DNA of 64,000 nucleotides from Actinomycetota bacterium (GTDB lineage Bacteria; Actinomycetota; Actinomycetes; Actinomycetales; Dermatophilaceae). Positions 27,779-36,039 of this stretch are shown here, piece after piece (the stretch's first letter is position 1; every line of letters starts with the position of its first letter). Below the pieces are notes generated by a model. The model saw only the letters and a program-made list of their open reading frames with translations. It was not told the origin of the DNA and searched no databases. The translations under genes were made by a program, and so were the position numbers. The stretch covers positions 62,001-126,000 of the forward strand of contig JAIUOP010000005.1 of NCBI GenBank assembly GCA_020161815.1, given 5' to 3'.

Positions 27779-30151
27779 ATGTCGGTGACCAAGGACGAGA
27801 AGACGCGCCGGCTCGAGATCGCGGAGCTCCGGTCCTTCGCCGAGCCGGGAGCCGGTGCTCGTCGCCGACAGGCCCTGGCGGCGCACACGCGCACGTGGCT
27901 CTCCCAGGTCTGGGCCGAGGCCACCGAGGGCGCGCGTCAGGACGGCATGGCGCTCGCGGCGGTCGGCAGCCTGGGACGCGCGCAGGCCGGGCCGCTGAGC
28001 GACATCGACCTCGTCCTCATCCACAGCGGACGGGTGCTCTCGGAGCGCGCCGTCACCGAGCTGGCCGAGCGGGTCTGGTACCCCGTGTGGGACGCCGGGG
28101 TGCGACTGGACCACAGCGTGCGCACCGTCGCCCAGTGCCGCGCCGTCGCGCAGAGCGACCTCCCGGCTGCCGTCGGCCTCCTCGACCTGGCCTGGGTCGC
28201 CGGCGACAAGGACCTCGTCGCGGCGGCGCGGGCGACCGTGGCGCACGACTGGCGCGGGGCGGCCCGGCGCCGGTTGCCGGAGCTCTTCGAGTCCCTGGCG
28301 GCGCGACACACCCGGCACGGCGACCTCTCGCAGTCCGTGGAGCCGGAGCTCAAGGAGGCACGCGGGGGACTGCGTGACCTCACGATCCTGGCCGCGCTCG
28401 CCGAGGCGTGGCTCGCCGAGCGGCCTCGGGGCGAGGTCGACGCGGCCTCCTCGCTGCTGCTCGACGTACGCGACGCCATCCACGTCGTGACCGGACGGGG
28501 TCGTGACCGGCTCCTGCGGGACGACCACGATGCCGTCGCGGCCCTGCTGGGCTACACCGACGCCGACGACCTCCTCACCGACGTCTCGTCGGCCGGGCGG
28601 ACGATCGGGCACGCACTCGAGGGTGCGGTGCGGCGGGCCGGCCAGGCCCAGCGCGCCCGCGTGCTGCGTGTCGGTCCGCGCCGACCCCAGATGACCCCGT
28701 TGGGCCACGGACTCTTCGTCAGTGACGGCGAGGTCGTGCTCGGCCACGAGCGACTCCTCACCGACCCGACCATGCCGCTGCGCGCCGCGGTCCTCGCAGC
28801 CCGGGTCGCCGTTCCCATCGCGCCGCGCACGCTGGCCAACCTCGCGGCGGTGCCGCCGCTACCTACCCCTTGGCCCGAGACGGCGCGCGATCTCTTCGGC
28901 GACCTCCTCGCCGCCGGACCTGGCCTGGTGCAGGTCTGGGAGGCCTACGACCAGGCGGGGATCATCAAGTCGTGGCTGCCCGAGTGGGCAAACGTCCGCT
29001 CCCGGCCCCAGCGCAGCCCGGTGCACCGCCACACCGTCGACCGGCACCTCATCGAGACTGTCCTGCACGCGCGCGGGCTCGTACGCGACGTCTCCCGTCC
29101 GGACCTGTTGCTCACGGCGGCCCTCCTGCACGACATCGGCAAGGTCAAGGGAGCCCATGACCACAGCCGAGGGGGTGCGCCGTTGGCGCGCCTGATCGCC
29201 GAGCGCCTCGGATTCGGCGCGTCGGACGTCGAGACCATCGAGATGCTCGTGCGTGAGCACCTCACCCTCATCGAGCTCGCGACGCGGCGTGACCACGCCG
29301 ATCCGGGCACGACCCAAGCCGCACTCGCTGCCGTCGGCGGCGATGACGAGCGCTTCGAGCTCTTGCGAGCGCTCACCGAGGCCGATGCCGCTGCGGCGGG
29401 TCCGGCCGCGTGGACCGACTGGCGCGCGACGCTGCTCGACCAGCTCAGCACCAGTGTCCGGGCGCACCTGCGTCGCGGGCCGGAGGAGTCAGACACGGTG
29501 CCAACCACCACCCTCACCCCCGAGGATCTCGAGGCCGTCAAGGACGGTCGCGTGCTCATCCGGGGCCTGCCCCACGGCACCGCCTGGCGTCTCGACGTCG
29601 TCGCCGCGGACCGACTCGGCCTCTTCGCGGACACGGCCGGCGTGCTGGCCGCCGAGGGCTTCGTCGTGCGGACGGCCATCGTGCGCACCATCGACGGGGT
29701 CGCCGTCAACGAGTGGCACGTCGAGTCACCCGGCGGTGACGCGCCGGCGTCCGCTGCTCTCGCGCACGCGCTCGAGCGGGTAGGGCGCGGCGACGACGGT
29801 CCGCTGCGCGGGCTGGACCGGCGCCGGGCGCGGCTCGCGCGGCCCAGCGCCCGTTCGGACGTCGCGGCGCCGGGGCAGGCCCGCGCCATGATCGTGCCGG
29901 GTGCGAGCCCTGATGCGACCGTCCTCGAGGTGCGCGCGCAGGACCGCACCGGCCTGCTCCACGACCTCGGGCGCGCCTTCGTGCGGGCGGGCATCTCGGT
30001 CCGCTCTGCCCACGTCGCGACGTATGCCGGGCAAACCCTCGACACCTTCTATCTCACCGACCCGATCGACATGCCTCTCGCACCGGCCGTTGTCGCCCAG
30101 GTCGTGGGCCTTGTCATCGACGTCTGCGAGCTGGGCACCTCCCAGGCGTGA
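27779..30151 (+). CDS. glnD: PII uridylyl/adenylyltransferase GlnD
   Basis: 790-residue bifunctional enzyme that modifies and demodifies PII according to glutamine level. N-terminal nucleotidyltransferase motif GSLGRAQAGPLSDIDLVLI (~62-80), GlnD linker with ELKEARGGLRDL (~188), HD hydrolase domain LLTAALLHDIGKVKGAHDHS (~440-460), and two C-terminal ACT domains (~595-670 and ~715-790) for glutamine sensing. ATG 27779 is preferred because an ATG at 27746 lies inside the GlnR-type box; GTG 27770 is another option. Shorter than the E. coli protein (890) but usual for actinobacteria. Confidence 0.94.
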   Translation: MSVTKDEKTRRLEIAELRSFAEPGAGARRRQALAAHTRTWLSQVWAEATEGARQDGMALAAVGSLGRAQAGPLSDIDLVLIHSGRVLSERAVTELAERVWYPVWDAGVRLDHSVRTVAQCRAVAQSDLPAAVGLLDLAWVAGDKDLVAAARATVAHDWRGAARRRLPELFESLAARHTRHGDLSQSVEPELKEARGGLRDLTILAALAEAWLAERPRGEVDAASSLLLDVRDAIHVVTGRGRDRLLRDDHDAVAALLGYTDADDLLTDVSSAGRTIGHALEGAVRRAGQAQRARVLRVGPRRPQMTPLGHGLFVSDGEVVLGHERLLTDPTMPLRAAVLAARVAVPIAPRTLANLAAVPPLPTPWPETARDLFGDLLAAGPGLVQVWEAYDQAGIIKSWLPEWANVRSRPQRSPVHRHTVDRHLIETVLHARGLVRDVSRPDLLLTAALLHDIGKVKGAHDHSRGGAPLARLIAERLGFGASDVETIEMLVREHLTLIELATRRDHADPGTTQAALAAVGGDDERFELLRALTEADAAAAGPAAWTDWRATLLDQLSTSVRAHLRRGPEESDTVPTTTLTPEDLEAVKDGRVLIRGLPHGTAWRLDVVAADRLGLFADTAGVLAAEGFVVRTAIVRTIDGVAVNEWHVESPGGDAPASAALAHALERVGRGDDGPLRGLDRRRARLARPSARSDVAAPGQARAMIVPGASPDATVLEVRAQDRTGLLHDLGRAFVRAGISVRSAHVATYAGQTLDTFYLTDPIDMPLAPAVVAQVVGLVIDVCELGTSQA

Positions 30152-30230
30152 ATCACGTCGTTCAGGGGGTCACGAGCCCGGCGGGCGGCAACCCCGCCGT
30201 GCGCGGCCCCAACGCGAGGGTCCCGGTGTG

Positions 30231-30282
30231 CCGACAGGCCGGTATGCCGCGTGCCCGGCGCCGCGGCATACCGGCCTGTCGG
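30231..30282. terminator. Terminator after glnD built from GTATGCCG arms
   Basis: Perfect 21-base arms (30231-30251 and 30262-30282) around a 10-base loop. Each arm contains the window-wide octamer GTATGCCG / CGGCATAC. It lies between the converging glnD (+) and the FMN-reductase remnant (-) and is followed by GCGTTTG. Confidence 0.85.
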
Positions 30283-30329
30283 GCGTTTGCCGCCCCGCAG
30301 GCTCGGGTGGGCGGGCCGGACAGCGAGGG

Positions 30330-30819
30330 TCAGCCGCCGGTGTGTCCGTTCAGCAGCTGACTGAACGGGGTCACCGGGCCCGCCAGGGGTCCGGGTGCGC
30401 GGGGCGGCTCCGGGGGTGAAGCCGCCCACCGCACCGGACTCGGAGACCACGAGGGCCGCCAGCTCGCTCGCCGCGCGGGTCACGCGGCTCGTCAGGTCGC
30501 GTCGGGCCTCCCCGCCGCCGAAGTCCTCGGTCGCGGCGAAGACGCCGGTGGGGACCACGACCGCCCGAAGGTGGGCGAAGAGGGGACGCAGCGCATGGTC
30601 GAGCACCAGCGAGTGCCGCGCCGTGCCGGCCGTCGCTGCGACGATCATCGGCATGCCGTTGAGGGCGTCGGTGCCCAGCGCGTCGACGAACATCTTGAAC
30701 ACCCCGACCCCGCTGTAGCTCGCGGCGAACACCGGCGTGATCGCCACGATCCCGTCGGCAGCGCAGACCAGTTCCTTGGCCCGCTCGACGGCCGCGTTGG
30801 GCATCGCGCCGGAGGCCAT
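30330..30819 (-). pseudogene. Broken NAD(P)H-dependent FMN reductase
   Basis: The central flavodoxin-like region is clear: ADGIVAITPVFAASYSGV, FKMFVDALGTDALNGMPMIV, TAGTARHSLVLDHALRPLF, VVPTGVFAATEDF. The N-terminal half, with the FMN phosphate-binding loop, is missing: an in-frame stop lies 13 codons before the first ATG (30819). At the other end, the family-like tail VTPFSQLLNGHTGG followed by TGA (30330-30332) is in a different frame, so a frameshift lies near 30375-30400. Both defects argue for a decaying gene. It faces glnD and is divergent from ffh. Confidence 0.7.
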
Positions 30820-30914
30820 GAACTCGGCCAGCGGAACCGCCGGGGATACCGCGCGCCGTCACACACAGCCCGGGAGCGGCATACGGTCCCACCAATGCCC
30901 GTTAGCCTTGTGCG

Positions 30915-32519
30915 GTGTTCAACTCCCTTTCCGACCGGCTGAGTGCGACCTTCAAGAACCTGCGCTCCAAGGGCCGGCTCTCCGAGTCCGACGTCAACAA
31001 GACGGTGCGGGACATCCGTCTGGCCCTGCTCGACGCCGACGTCGCCCTGCCGGTCGTCAAGGAGTTCACCCACGCCGTGCGTGAGCGGGCCATGGGCGCG
31101 GAGGTCTCCGAGGCGCTCAACCCGGCGCAGCAGGTCGTCAAGATCGTCAACGACGAGCTCGTCGCCATCCTCGGCGGGGAGACCCGCAAGCTGCGGCTGG
31201 CCAAGAACCCGCCGACCGTCATCATGCTCGCCGGCCTCCAGGGCTCGGGCAAGACCACGCTCGCGGGCAAGCTCGGCAAGTTCCTCAAGGACCAGGGCCA
31301 GACGCCGCTGCTCGTCGCCGCCGACCTCCAGCGCCCCAACGCCGTCACCCAGCTCGAGGTCGTCGGTGAGCGCGCGGGCGTGCCGGTGTTCGCGCCGGAG
31401 CGGGGCAACGTCGCCGGCCACGACGCGGTCTCCGGTGGGGTCGAGGGGACGCGGTCCTATGGCGACCCGGTCGCCGTGGCCGAGGCCGGCATCCAGGAGG
31501 CCTGCAACAAGCTCTACTCGGTCGTCATCGTCGACACCGCCGGCCGACTGGCCGTCGACGAGAACCTCATGCAGCAGGCTGCCGACATCCGGGCGGCGAT
31601 CCAGCCCGACGAGGTCCTCTTCGTCATCGACGCGATGATCGGGCAGGCGGCCGTCGAGACCGCCGAGGCGTTCCTGCGCGGCGTCGACTTCACCGGTGTC
31701 GTCCTCTCCAAGCTCGACGGTGACGCCCGCGGTGGTGCCGCGCTCTCGGTCGCGTCGGTCACCGGGCGGCCGATCATGTTCGCCTCCACCGGCGAGGGCG
31801 TGAAGGACTTCGAGGTCTTCCACCCCGACCGGATGGCCTCCCGCATCCTCGACATGGGCGACGTGCTCACCCTCATCGAGCAGGCCGAGCGCGCCTTCGA
31901 CAAGGCCAAGGCCGCCGAGATGGAGCGCAAGTTCCTGGCCGCCGAGGACTTCACCTTCGACGACTTCCTCGAGCAGATGTCGGCCATCAAGAAGATGGGC
32001 TCGCTCAAGCAGATGCTCGGGATGATGCCGGGCATGGGGCAGATGCGGGCGCAGCTCGATGCCCTCGACGAGCGCGAGTTCGACCGGGTCGAGGCGATGG
32101 TGCGCTCGATGACGCCGTTCGAGCGCAGCCACCCCAAGCAGATCAACGGCTCCCGTCGTGCCCGCATCGCCGCCGGGTCCGGGCGCACCGTCTCCGAGGT
32201 CAACCAGCTCCTGGAGCGCTTCGGTGAGGCGCAGAAGATGATGAAGTCCCTCGCGCGCGGCGGCGGCATCCCGGGCATGCCCGGCATGCCGGGCATGGGT
32301 GGCGGCAAGAAGGGGCGTCAGCCCGCGCCGCAGCGCAAGAAGTCCAAGTCGGGCAACCCGGCGCGGCGGGCGATCGAGGAGCGCGAGGCGGCGTCCAAGG
32401 CAGCGGCCAAGCCGGCGGGCGGCGCCTTCGGGGTGCCCTCGGGCACCTCCCGCCTGGACTCCAGCGCGCTCGACACCTCACAGCTGCCGCCCGGGTTCGA
32501 GAAGTTCCTCGGCAAGTGA
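30915..32519 (+). CDS. ffh: Signal recognition particle protein Ffh
   Basis: 534-residue SRP54 GTPase that, with 4.5S-type RNA, delivers nascent membrane proteins to FtsY. N domain, then G domain with G1 GLQGSGKTTLAGK (~110), DLQRPNAV, G3 DTAGRL (~210) and G4 SKLDGDARGG (~268), then the methionine-rich M domain (MSAIKKMGSLKQMLGMMPGM from ~355; GMPGMPGMGGG). Lys/Ala/Pro-rich C-terminal tail. GTG start. The stop overlaps the start of the following hydrolase gene (GTGA). Confidence 0.96.
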   Translation: MFNSLSDRLSATFKNLRSKGRLSESDVNKTVRDIRLALLDADVALPVVKEFTHAVRERAMGAEVSEALNPAQQVVKIVNDELVAILGGETRKLRLAKNPPTVIMLAGLQGSGKTTLAGKLGKFLKDQGQTPLLVAADLQRPNAVTQLEVVGERAGVPVFAPERGNVAGHDAVSGGVEGTRSYGDPVAVAEAGIQEACNKLYSVVIVDTAGRLAVDENLMQQAADIRAAIQPDEVLFVIDAMIGQAAVETAEAFLRGVDFTGVVLSKLDGDARGGAALSVASVTGRPIMFASTGEGVKDFEVFHPDRMASRILDMGDVLTLIEQAERAFDKAKAAEMERKFLAAEDFTFDDFLEQMSAIKKMGSLKQMLGMMPGMGQMRAQLDALDEREFDRVEAMVRSMTPFERSHPKQINGSRRARIAAGSGRTVSEVNQLLERFGEAQKMMKSLARGGGIPGMPGMPGMGGGKKGRQPAPQRKKSKSGNPARRAIEEREAASKAAAKPAGGAFGVPSGTSRLDSSALDTSQLPPGFEKFLGK

Positions 32520-33343
32520 GCCTCGCGACCCTGTCGCTGGGCCACGGCGGCCCGCGGATCGCCTTCCTCCACGGGCTCTTCGGGCAGGGACGCAACTGGG
32601 CCCAGATCGCCAAGGGCGTGTGTGGTGAGGACGGGACGGGGGCGCGGGCGCTGCTCGTGGACCTGCCGGACCATGGGCGCTCGCCCTGGACTCCCAGCGG
32701 TGCCGCCTTCTCCTTCGAGGCGTATGCCGCAGCCGTCGCCGACACCCTCGCCGAGGCCGCGCCGGGCGAGCCATGGGTGCTCGTCGGGCACTCGCTCGGC
32801 GGCAAGACGGCGATGGTGACGACCCTGCAGCACCCCGAGCTCATCGCCGCCCTCTGCGTCGTCGACATTGCCCCGAAGTCCTATGGCGACCTGCACCGGT
32901 TCACCGGCTACATCGACGGGATGCGGCGAATGCCGTTGGGGGAGTTGGACTCTCGCGGCGCTGCCGACGACTGGTATGCCGAGCACGTCGAGCCCGACCC
33001 CGGGGTGCGGGCCTTCCTGCTGCAGAACCTGCGCCGCGACGGACAGTCCTGGCGGTGGCAGGCCAATGTCGAGCTCTTCGCCGGGGATGCGGCCAAGGGG
33101 TCGGGCTCGGTCATCGCGGACTGGCCGGCGACAGCGGTCGCCAGCGCACCGGCATACGAGGGTCCGGTGGTGTGGCTGCGGGGCGAGGAGTCCGGCTACA
33201 TCACCGACGAGGATGCCGACGTGATGCGCGGCTACTTCCCCCGGGCGCGGCAGGTGACGGTCAAGGGGGCAGGTCACTGGGTGCACACCGACGCCCCCGG
33301 TGTCGTCGTCGAGACGCTGCGGCGACTGCTGCGCGCGCACTGA
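32516..33343 (+). CDS. Alpha/beta-hydrolase, YbfF-esterase-like
   Basis: 275-residue cytoplasmic hydrolase. Oxyanion-hole motif LHGLFGQGRNWAQ (~19-31), PDHGRSPW, nucleophile elbow GHSLGGKTAM with Ser (~88-97), VVDIAPKSYG, and the catalytic His in GAGHWVHTDAP near the C-terminus. The GLFG and GGK motifs are closest to YbfF-type esterases; the natural substrate is unknown. Its GTG overlaps the ffh stop by four bases, so it is translated with ffh. Confidence 0.85.
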   Translation: MSLATLSLGHGGPRIAFLHGLFGQGRNWAQIAKGVCGEDGTGARALLVDLPDHGRSPWTPSGAAFSFEAYAAAVADTLAEAAPGEPWVLVGHSLGGKTAMVTTLQHPELIAALCVVDIAPKSYGDLHRFTGYIDGMRRMPLGELDSRGAADDWYAEHVEPDPGVRAFLLQNLRRDGQSWRWQANVELFAGDAAKGSGSVIADWPATAVASAPAYEGPVVWLRGEESGYITDEDADVMRGYFPRARQVTVKGAGHWVHTDAPGVVVETLRRLLRAH

Positions 33344-33384
33344 AACCCGTGACGCCGGCGGCCGTGCACCCCCACCCTCGATCC

Positions 33385-33768
33385 ATGACCGCCGTCACGA
33401 TCCGCAGGGTTGAGGACGCTCCGGCGCCATGGCGACGCTGGCTCCCGCTGGTGCTGAGTGCCGTCGGGGTCGCCAGCGTGGGGATCTGCTTCGTGGTTCC
33501 TTACCTCGTGACCGGAGGGGACCCCAACGCGGTGTGGCCGTCTCCGGGCGGCTGGCTGGCGCCAATTCTTGCCGCGGCCTTCGGCCTCACCGTCCTCGTC
33601 GGGATGTGGCTGGCCCCGATCGGTGGGCTCCTGGGACTGCATGACCTGGCTCGGCGGTCGCCTGCTCGTCGTGGTCCGGCGGTCGTGGCCGTGCTCCTCG
33701 GGGCCCTGCAGCTGGTGCTGATGATCTCGCCTGCGGGGCAGGACTTCCTCGTCTGGCTCTTCGACTGA
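33385..33768 (+). CDS. Small integral membrane protein, unknown function
   Basis: 127 residues with three hydrophobic segments: WLPLVLSAVGVASVGICFVV, LAPILAAAFGLTVLVGMWLA and VVAVLLGALQLVLMI. No recognisable domain. ATG 33385 is chosen because coding character begins there. It ends convergently, one base from the SDR gene on the other strand. Confidence 0.6.
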   Translation: MTAVTIRRVEDAPAPWRRWLPLVLSAVGVASVGICFVVPYLVTGGDPNAVWPSPGGWLAPILAAAFGLTVLVGMWLAPIGGLLGLHDLARRSPARRGPAVVAVLLGALQLVLMISPAGQDFLVWLFD

Positions 33769-34479
33769 TCAGGACGTGATCACGGGGCGGATCGAGAGCA
33801 TCTCCAGCTGAGCCTCGGGGGAGGTCTCCAGGGCGGTGCGCACGAGCTCGGCGACGGCTTCGGGCCGGATGAACTTCGCCGCGTCGTAGTCGTTGCCGAG
33901 CCGCGCCTGGAGTGTGCGCTGCATGTCGGAGTCGGTGCGGCCGGGGTGGATCGACGTGACGCGGATGCTGCCGCGCTCCTCCTCCCGCAGGGCGTCGGTG
34001 AGGATCCGCAGGGCGTGCTTCGAGCCGTTGTATGCCGTGCTGCCGGCGGTCCCGCGGCCCAGGCCGGAGCCGGAGTTCAGGGCGACGACGTGGCCGTCGT
34101 GGGACGCACGGAGCAGGGGCAGGAGCAGACGGGTCAGGTCGGCGACGGCGAAGACGTTCACCTCGAAGATGCGCCGCAGGTCCTCGCGCGTGAGGTCGGC
34201 GATGCGACCACCACCGGCGAGGCCGGCGGAGTGGACGAGGGCGTCGAGTGTGGTCAGGCGTGCCGCGGCCGCCGCGGTGGCTTCCTCGTCGGCGAGGTCG
34301 GCGACGAAAGGCTCGGCGCTGGGGAGCGTGGCCACCACCGCGTCGACGCCCTCGCGCGTGGTGCCGCCGACGAGGACGTGCCAGTCGCGGCCGAGTTCCT
34401 CGGCGATGGCCCGGCCGATGCCTCGCGAGGCACCGGTCACGAGGACGTGCGGACGTTCTGCGCGTGCGGGGGAGTCCAT
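33769..34479 (-). CDS. Short-chain dehydrogenase/reductase (classical SDR)
   Basis: 236-residue NAD(P)-dependent oxidoreductase. Cofactor motif TGASRGIG (~15-22), NVFAVADL in place of the NNAG helix region, Ser in LNSGSGLG, and the active-site YNGSKHA (YxxxK, ~150-156). Substrate unknown. The start ATG 34479 is chosen over longer frames because the Rossmann fold begins within 12 residues of it. Divergent from the DinB-like gene. Confidence 0.88.
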   Translation of the reverse strand: MDSPARAERPHVLVTGASRGIGRAIAEELGRDWHVLVGGTTREGVDAVVATLPSAEPFVADLADEEATAAAAARLTTLDALVHSAGLAGGGRIADLTREDLRRIFEVNVFAVADLTRLLLPLLRASHDGHVVALNSGSGLGRGTAGSTAYNGSKHALRILTDALREEERGSIRVTSIHPGRTDSDMQRTLQARLGNDYDAAKFIRPEAVAELVRTALETSPEAQLEMLSIRPVITS

Positions 34480-34529
34480 GTCGGCACTGTAGGAGAGAGT
34501 GGAGTCCACGACGTCGATCGGGGGCCCAC

Positions 34530-34877
34530 ATGTCTGCCGAACGCACCGCACTACTGACCCAGCTGGCCGCCCAGCGCCGGCACGTCCTGGCCGCGACGGA
34601 GGGCCTCGCCGAGGACCAGCTCATGGCGGCGCCCCTGCCGTCGGGCTGGACCATCGCGGCGATGGTCAACCACCTGGCCATGGACGACGAGTTCTTCTGG
34701 TTCGTGTGCGTTCTGGGCGGGGACAAGGAGGCGATCGCCTCGCTGGAGGGGGATGGCTGGACCGTGCCCAGCGGCCTGAGTGGACGCGACGTGGTCGAGC
34801 GCTATGTCGCCTGTCATGCCGGACACCTCGACGCGGCCCGTGAGCTCGTCGACGGCCACCAGCACCTGGTCCTCTGA
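34530..34877 (+). CDS. DinB/DUF664-family protein, internally shortened
   Basis: 115 residues. The N-terminal half (LLTQLAAQRRHVLAATEGL, PSGWTIAAMVNHLAMDDEFF) is the first two helices of a DUF664/DinB four-helix bundle, with the first metal His in VNHL. The C-terminal CHAGHLDAARELVDGHQHLV is the last helix with the HAGHLD metal ligands. Family members are about 160-170 residues; roughly 50 residues between the halves are absent here, after RDVVERY. The deletion is in frame, so a product is made, but the fold is probably damaged. Related proteins include mycothiol-dependent transferases. Confidence 0.7.
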   Translation: MSAERTALLTQLAAQRRHVLAATEGLAEDQLMAAPLPSGWTIAAMVNHLAMDDEFFWFVCVLGGDKEAIASLEGDGWTVPSGLSGRDVVERYVACHAGHLDAARELVDGHQHLVL

Positions 34878-34924
34878 CGCGATCCGGGCGGCCCGATCGC
34901 CTCGGGTGACAGTAGGTTGTCGCC

Positions 34925-36010
34925 ATGGCTGAGGTGCTGCACCTGACCGGTCCGATCCTGCGGGGGCCCGACGAGGTCGTCGGGCAGGCATGGGTCATCG
35001 GCGGACGGCTCACCTTCGAACGACCCGCCGGAAGCCACGACGTGACCACGCTCGCGGGTCATGTCGTGCCCGGCCTGGTCGATGCCCACTCCCACATCGG
35101 CCTCGACGGCCACGGCGCCACGGACGAGGCGACGGCCGAGCAGCAGGCGCTCACCGATCGGGATGCCGGAACCCTGCTGATCCGCGATGCGGGGTCACCG
35201 ATGGACACCCGCTGGGTCCACGACCGAGACGACCTGCCCAAGCTCGTGCGTGCAGGGCGTCACATCGCGCGGACGCGTCGCTACATCCGCAACTACGCGT
35301 GGGAGGTCGAGCCGGAGCAACTCGTCGAGCAGGTCCGACTGGAGGCGCGATCCGGCGACGGCTGGGTCAAGCTCGTCGGCGACTGGATCGACCGGGACCG
35401 TGGCGACCTCGCGCCCTGCTGGCCGGTCGACGTGCTGACGGAGGCGATCGCTGCGGCCCACGAGGAGGGGGTGCGGGTCACCGCTCACTGCTTCGGCGAA
35501 GAGTCCTTGCACGACTTCGCCGCCGCCGGCACCGACTGCATCGAGCACGCCACGGGGCTCACCCCAGAGTCGCTGGAAGCCTTTGCGGCACAGGGCATCT
35601 CCATCGTCCCGACGCTGATCAACATCGACACCTTCCCGTCGATCGCGGCCACCGCCGAGGAGAAGTTCCCTGGGTATGCCGCCCACATGCGGGATCTCCA
35701 CGCTCGCCGACACGCGACGATCGGGGCGGCGCGCGAGGCCGGCATACCGATCTATGTGGGCACCGACGCCGGCGGCACGATCGCCCACGGCCTGGCCGTC
35801 GACGAGATGGAGGAGTTGGTGACCGCCGGCTTCTCACCCGTGGAGGCCCTCGATGCGGGCGCCTGGGCCGCGCGTGCATGGCTGCGCCACCCGGGGCTCG
35901 AAGAAGGAGCCGACGCCGACCTGCTCGTCCTCGACGGTGACCCGCGCCTGGACCTGTCGGCGCTTCGGGCTCCTCGTGCCATCGTCCTGCGCGGCCGCAC
36001 CGTCTCCTGA
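34925..36010 (+). CDS. Amidohydrolase family protein (imidazolonepropionase-like)
   Basis: 361-residue metal-dependent hydrolase. The metal and active-site residues are visible in order: DAHSH (~53-57), the probably carboxylated Lys in GWVKLVGDW (~147), TAHCF (~182), IEHATG (~202) and GTDAGG (~280). The beta-sandwich returns at the C-terminus with ADADLLVLDGDP. Substrate cannot be assigned; relatives act on cyclic imides, prolidase-type dipeptides or imidazolonepropionate. Start ATG 34925. No obvious partner genes. Confidence 0.85.
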   Translation: MAEVLHLTGPILRGPDEVVGQAWVIGGRLTFERPAGSHDVTTLAGHVVPGLVDAHSHIGLDGHGATDEATAEQQALTDRDAGTLLIRDAGSPMDTRWVHDRDDLPKLVRAGRHIARTRRYIRNYAWEVEPEQLVEQVRLEARSGDGWVKLVGDWIDRDRGDLAPCWPVDVLTEAIAAAHEEGVRVTAHCFGEESLHDFAAAGTDCIEHATGLTPESLEAFAAQGISIVPTLINIDTFPSIAATAEEKFPGYAAHMRDLHARRHATIGAAREAGIPIYVGTDAGGTIAHGLAVDEMEELVTAGFSPVEALDAGAWAARAWLRHPGLEEGADADLLVLDGDPRLDLSALRAPRAIVLRGRTVS

Positions 36011-36039
36011 GAGGCGAGCGGGCGGCATACGATCTCGGG

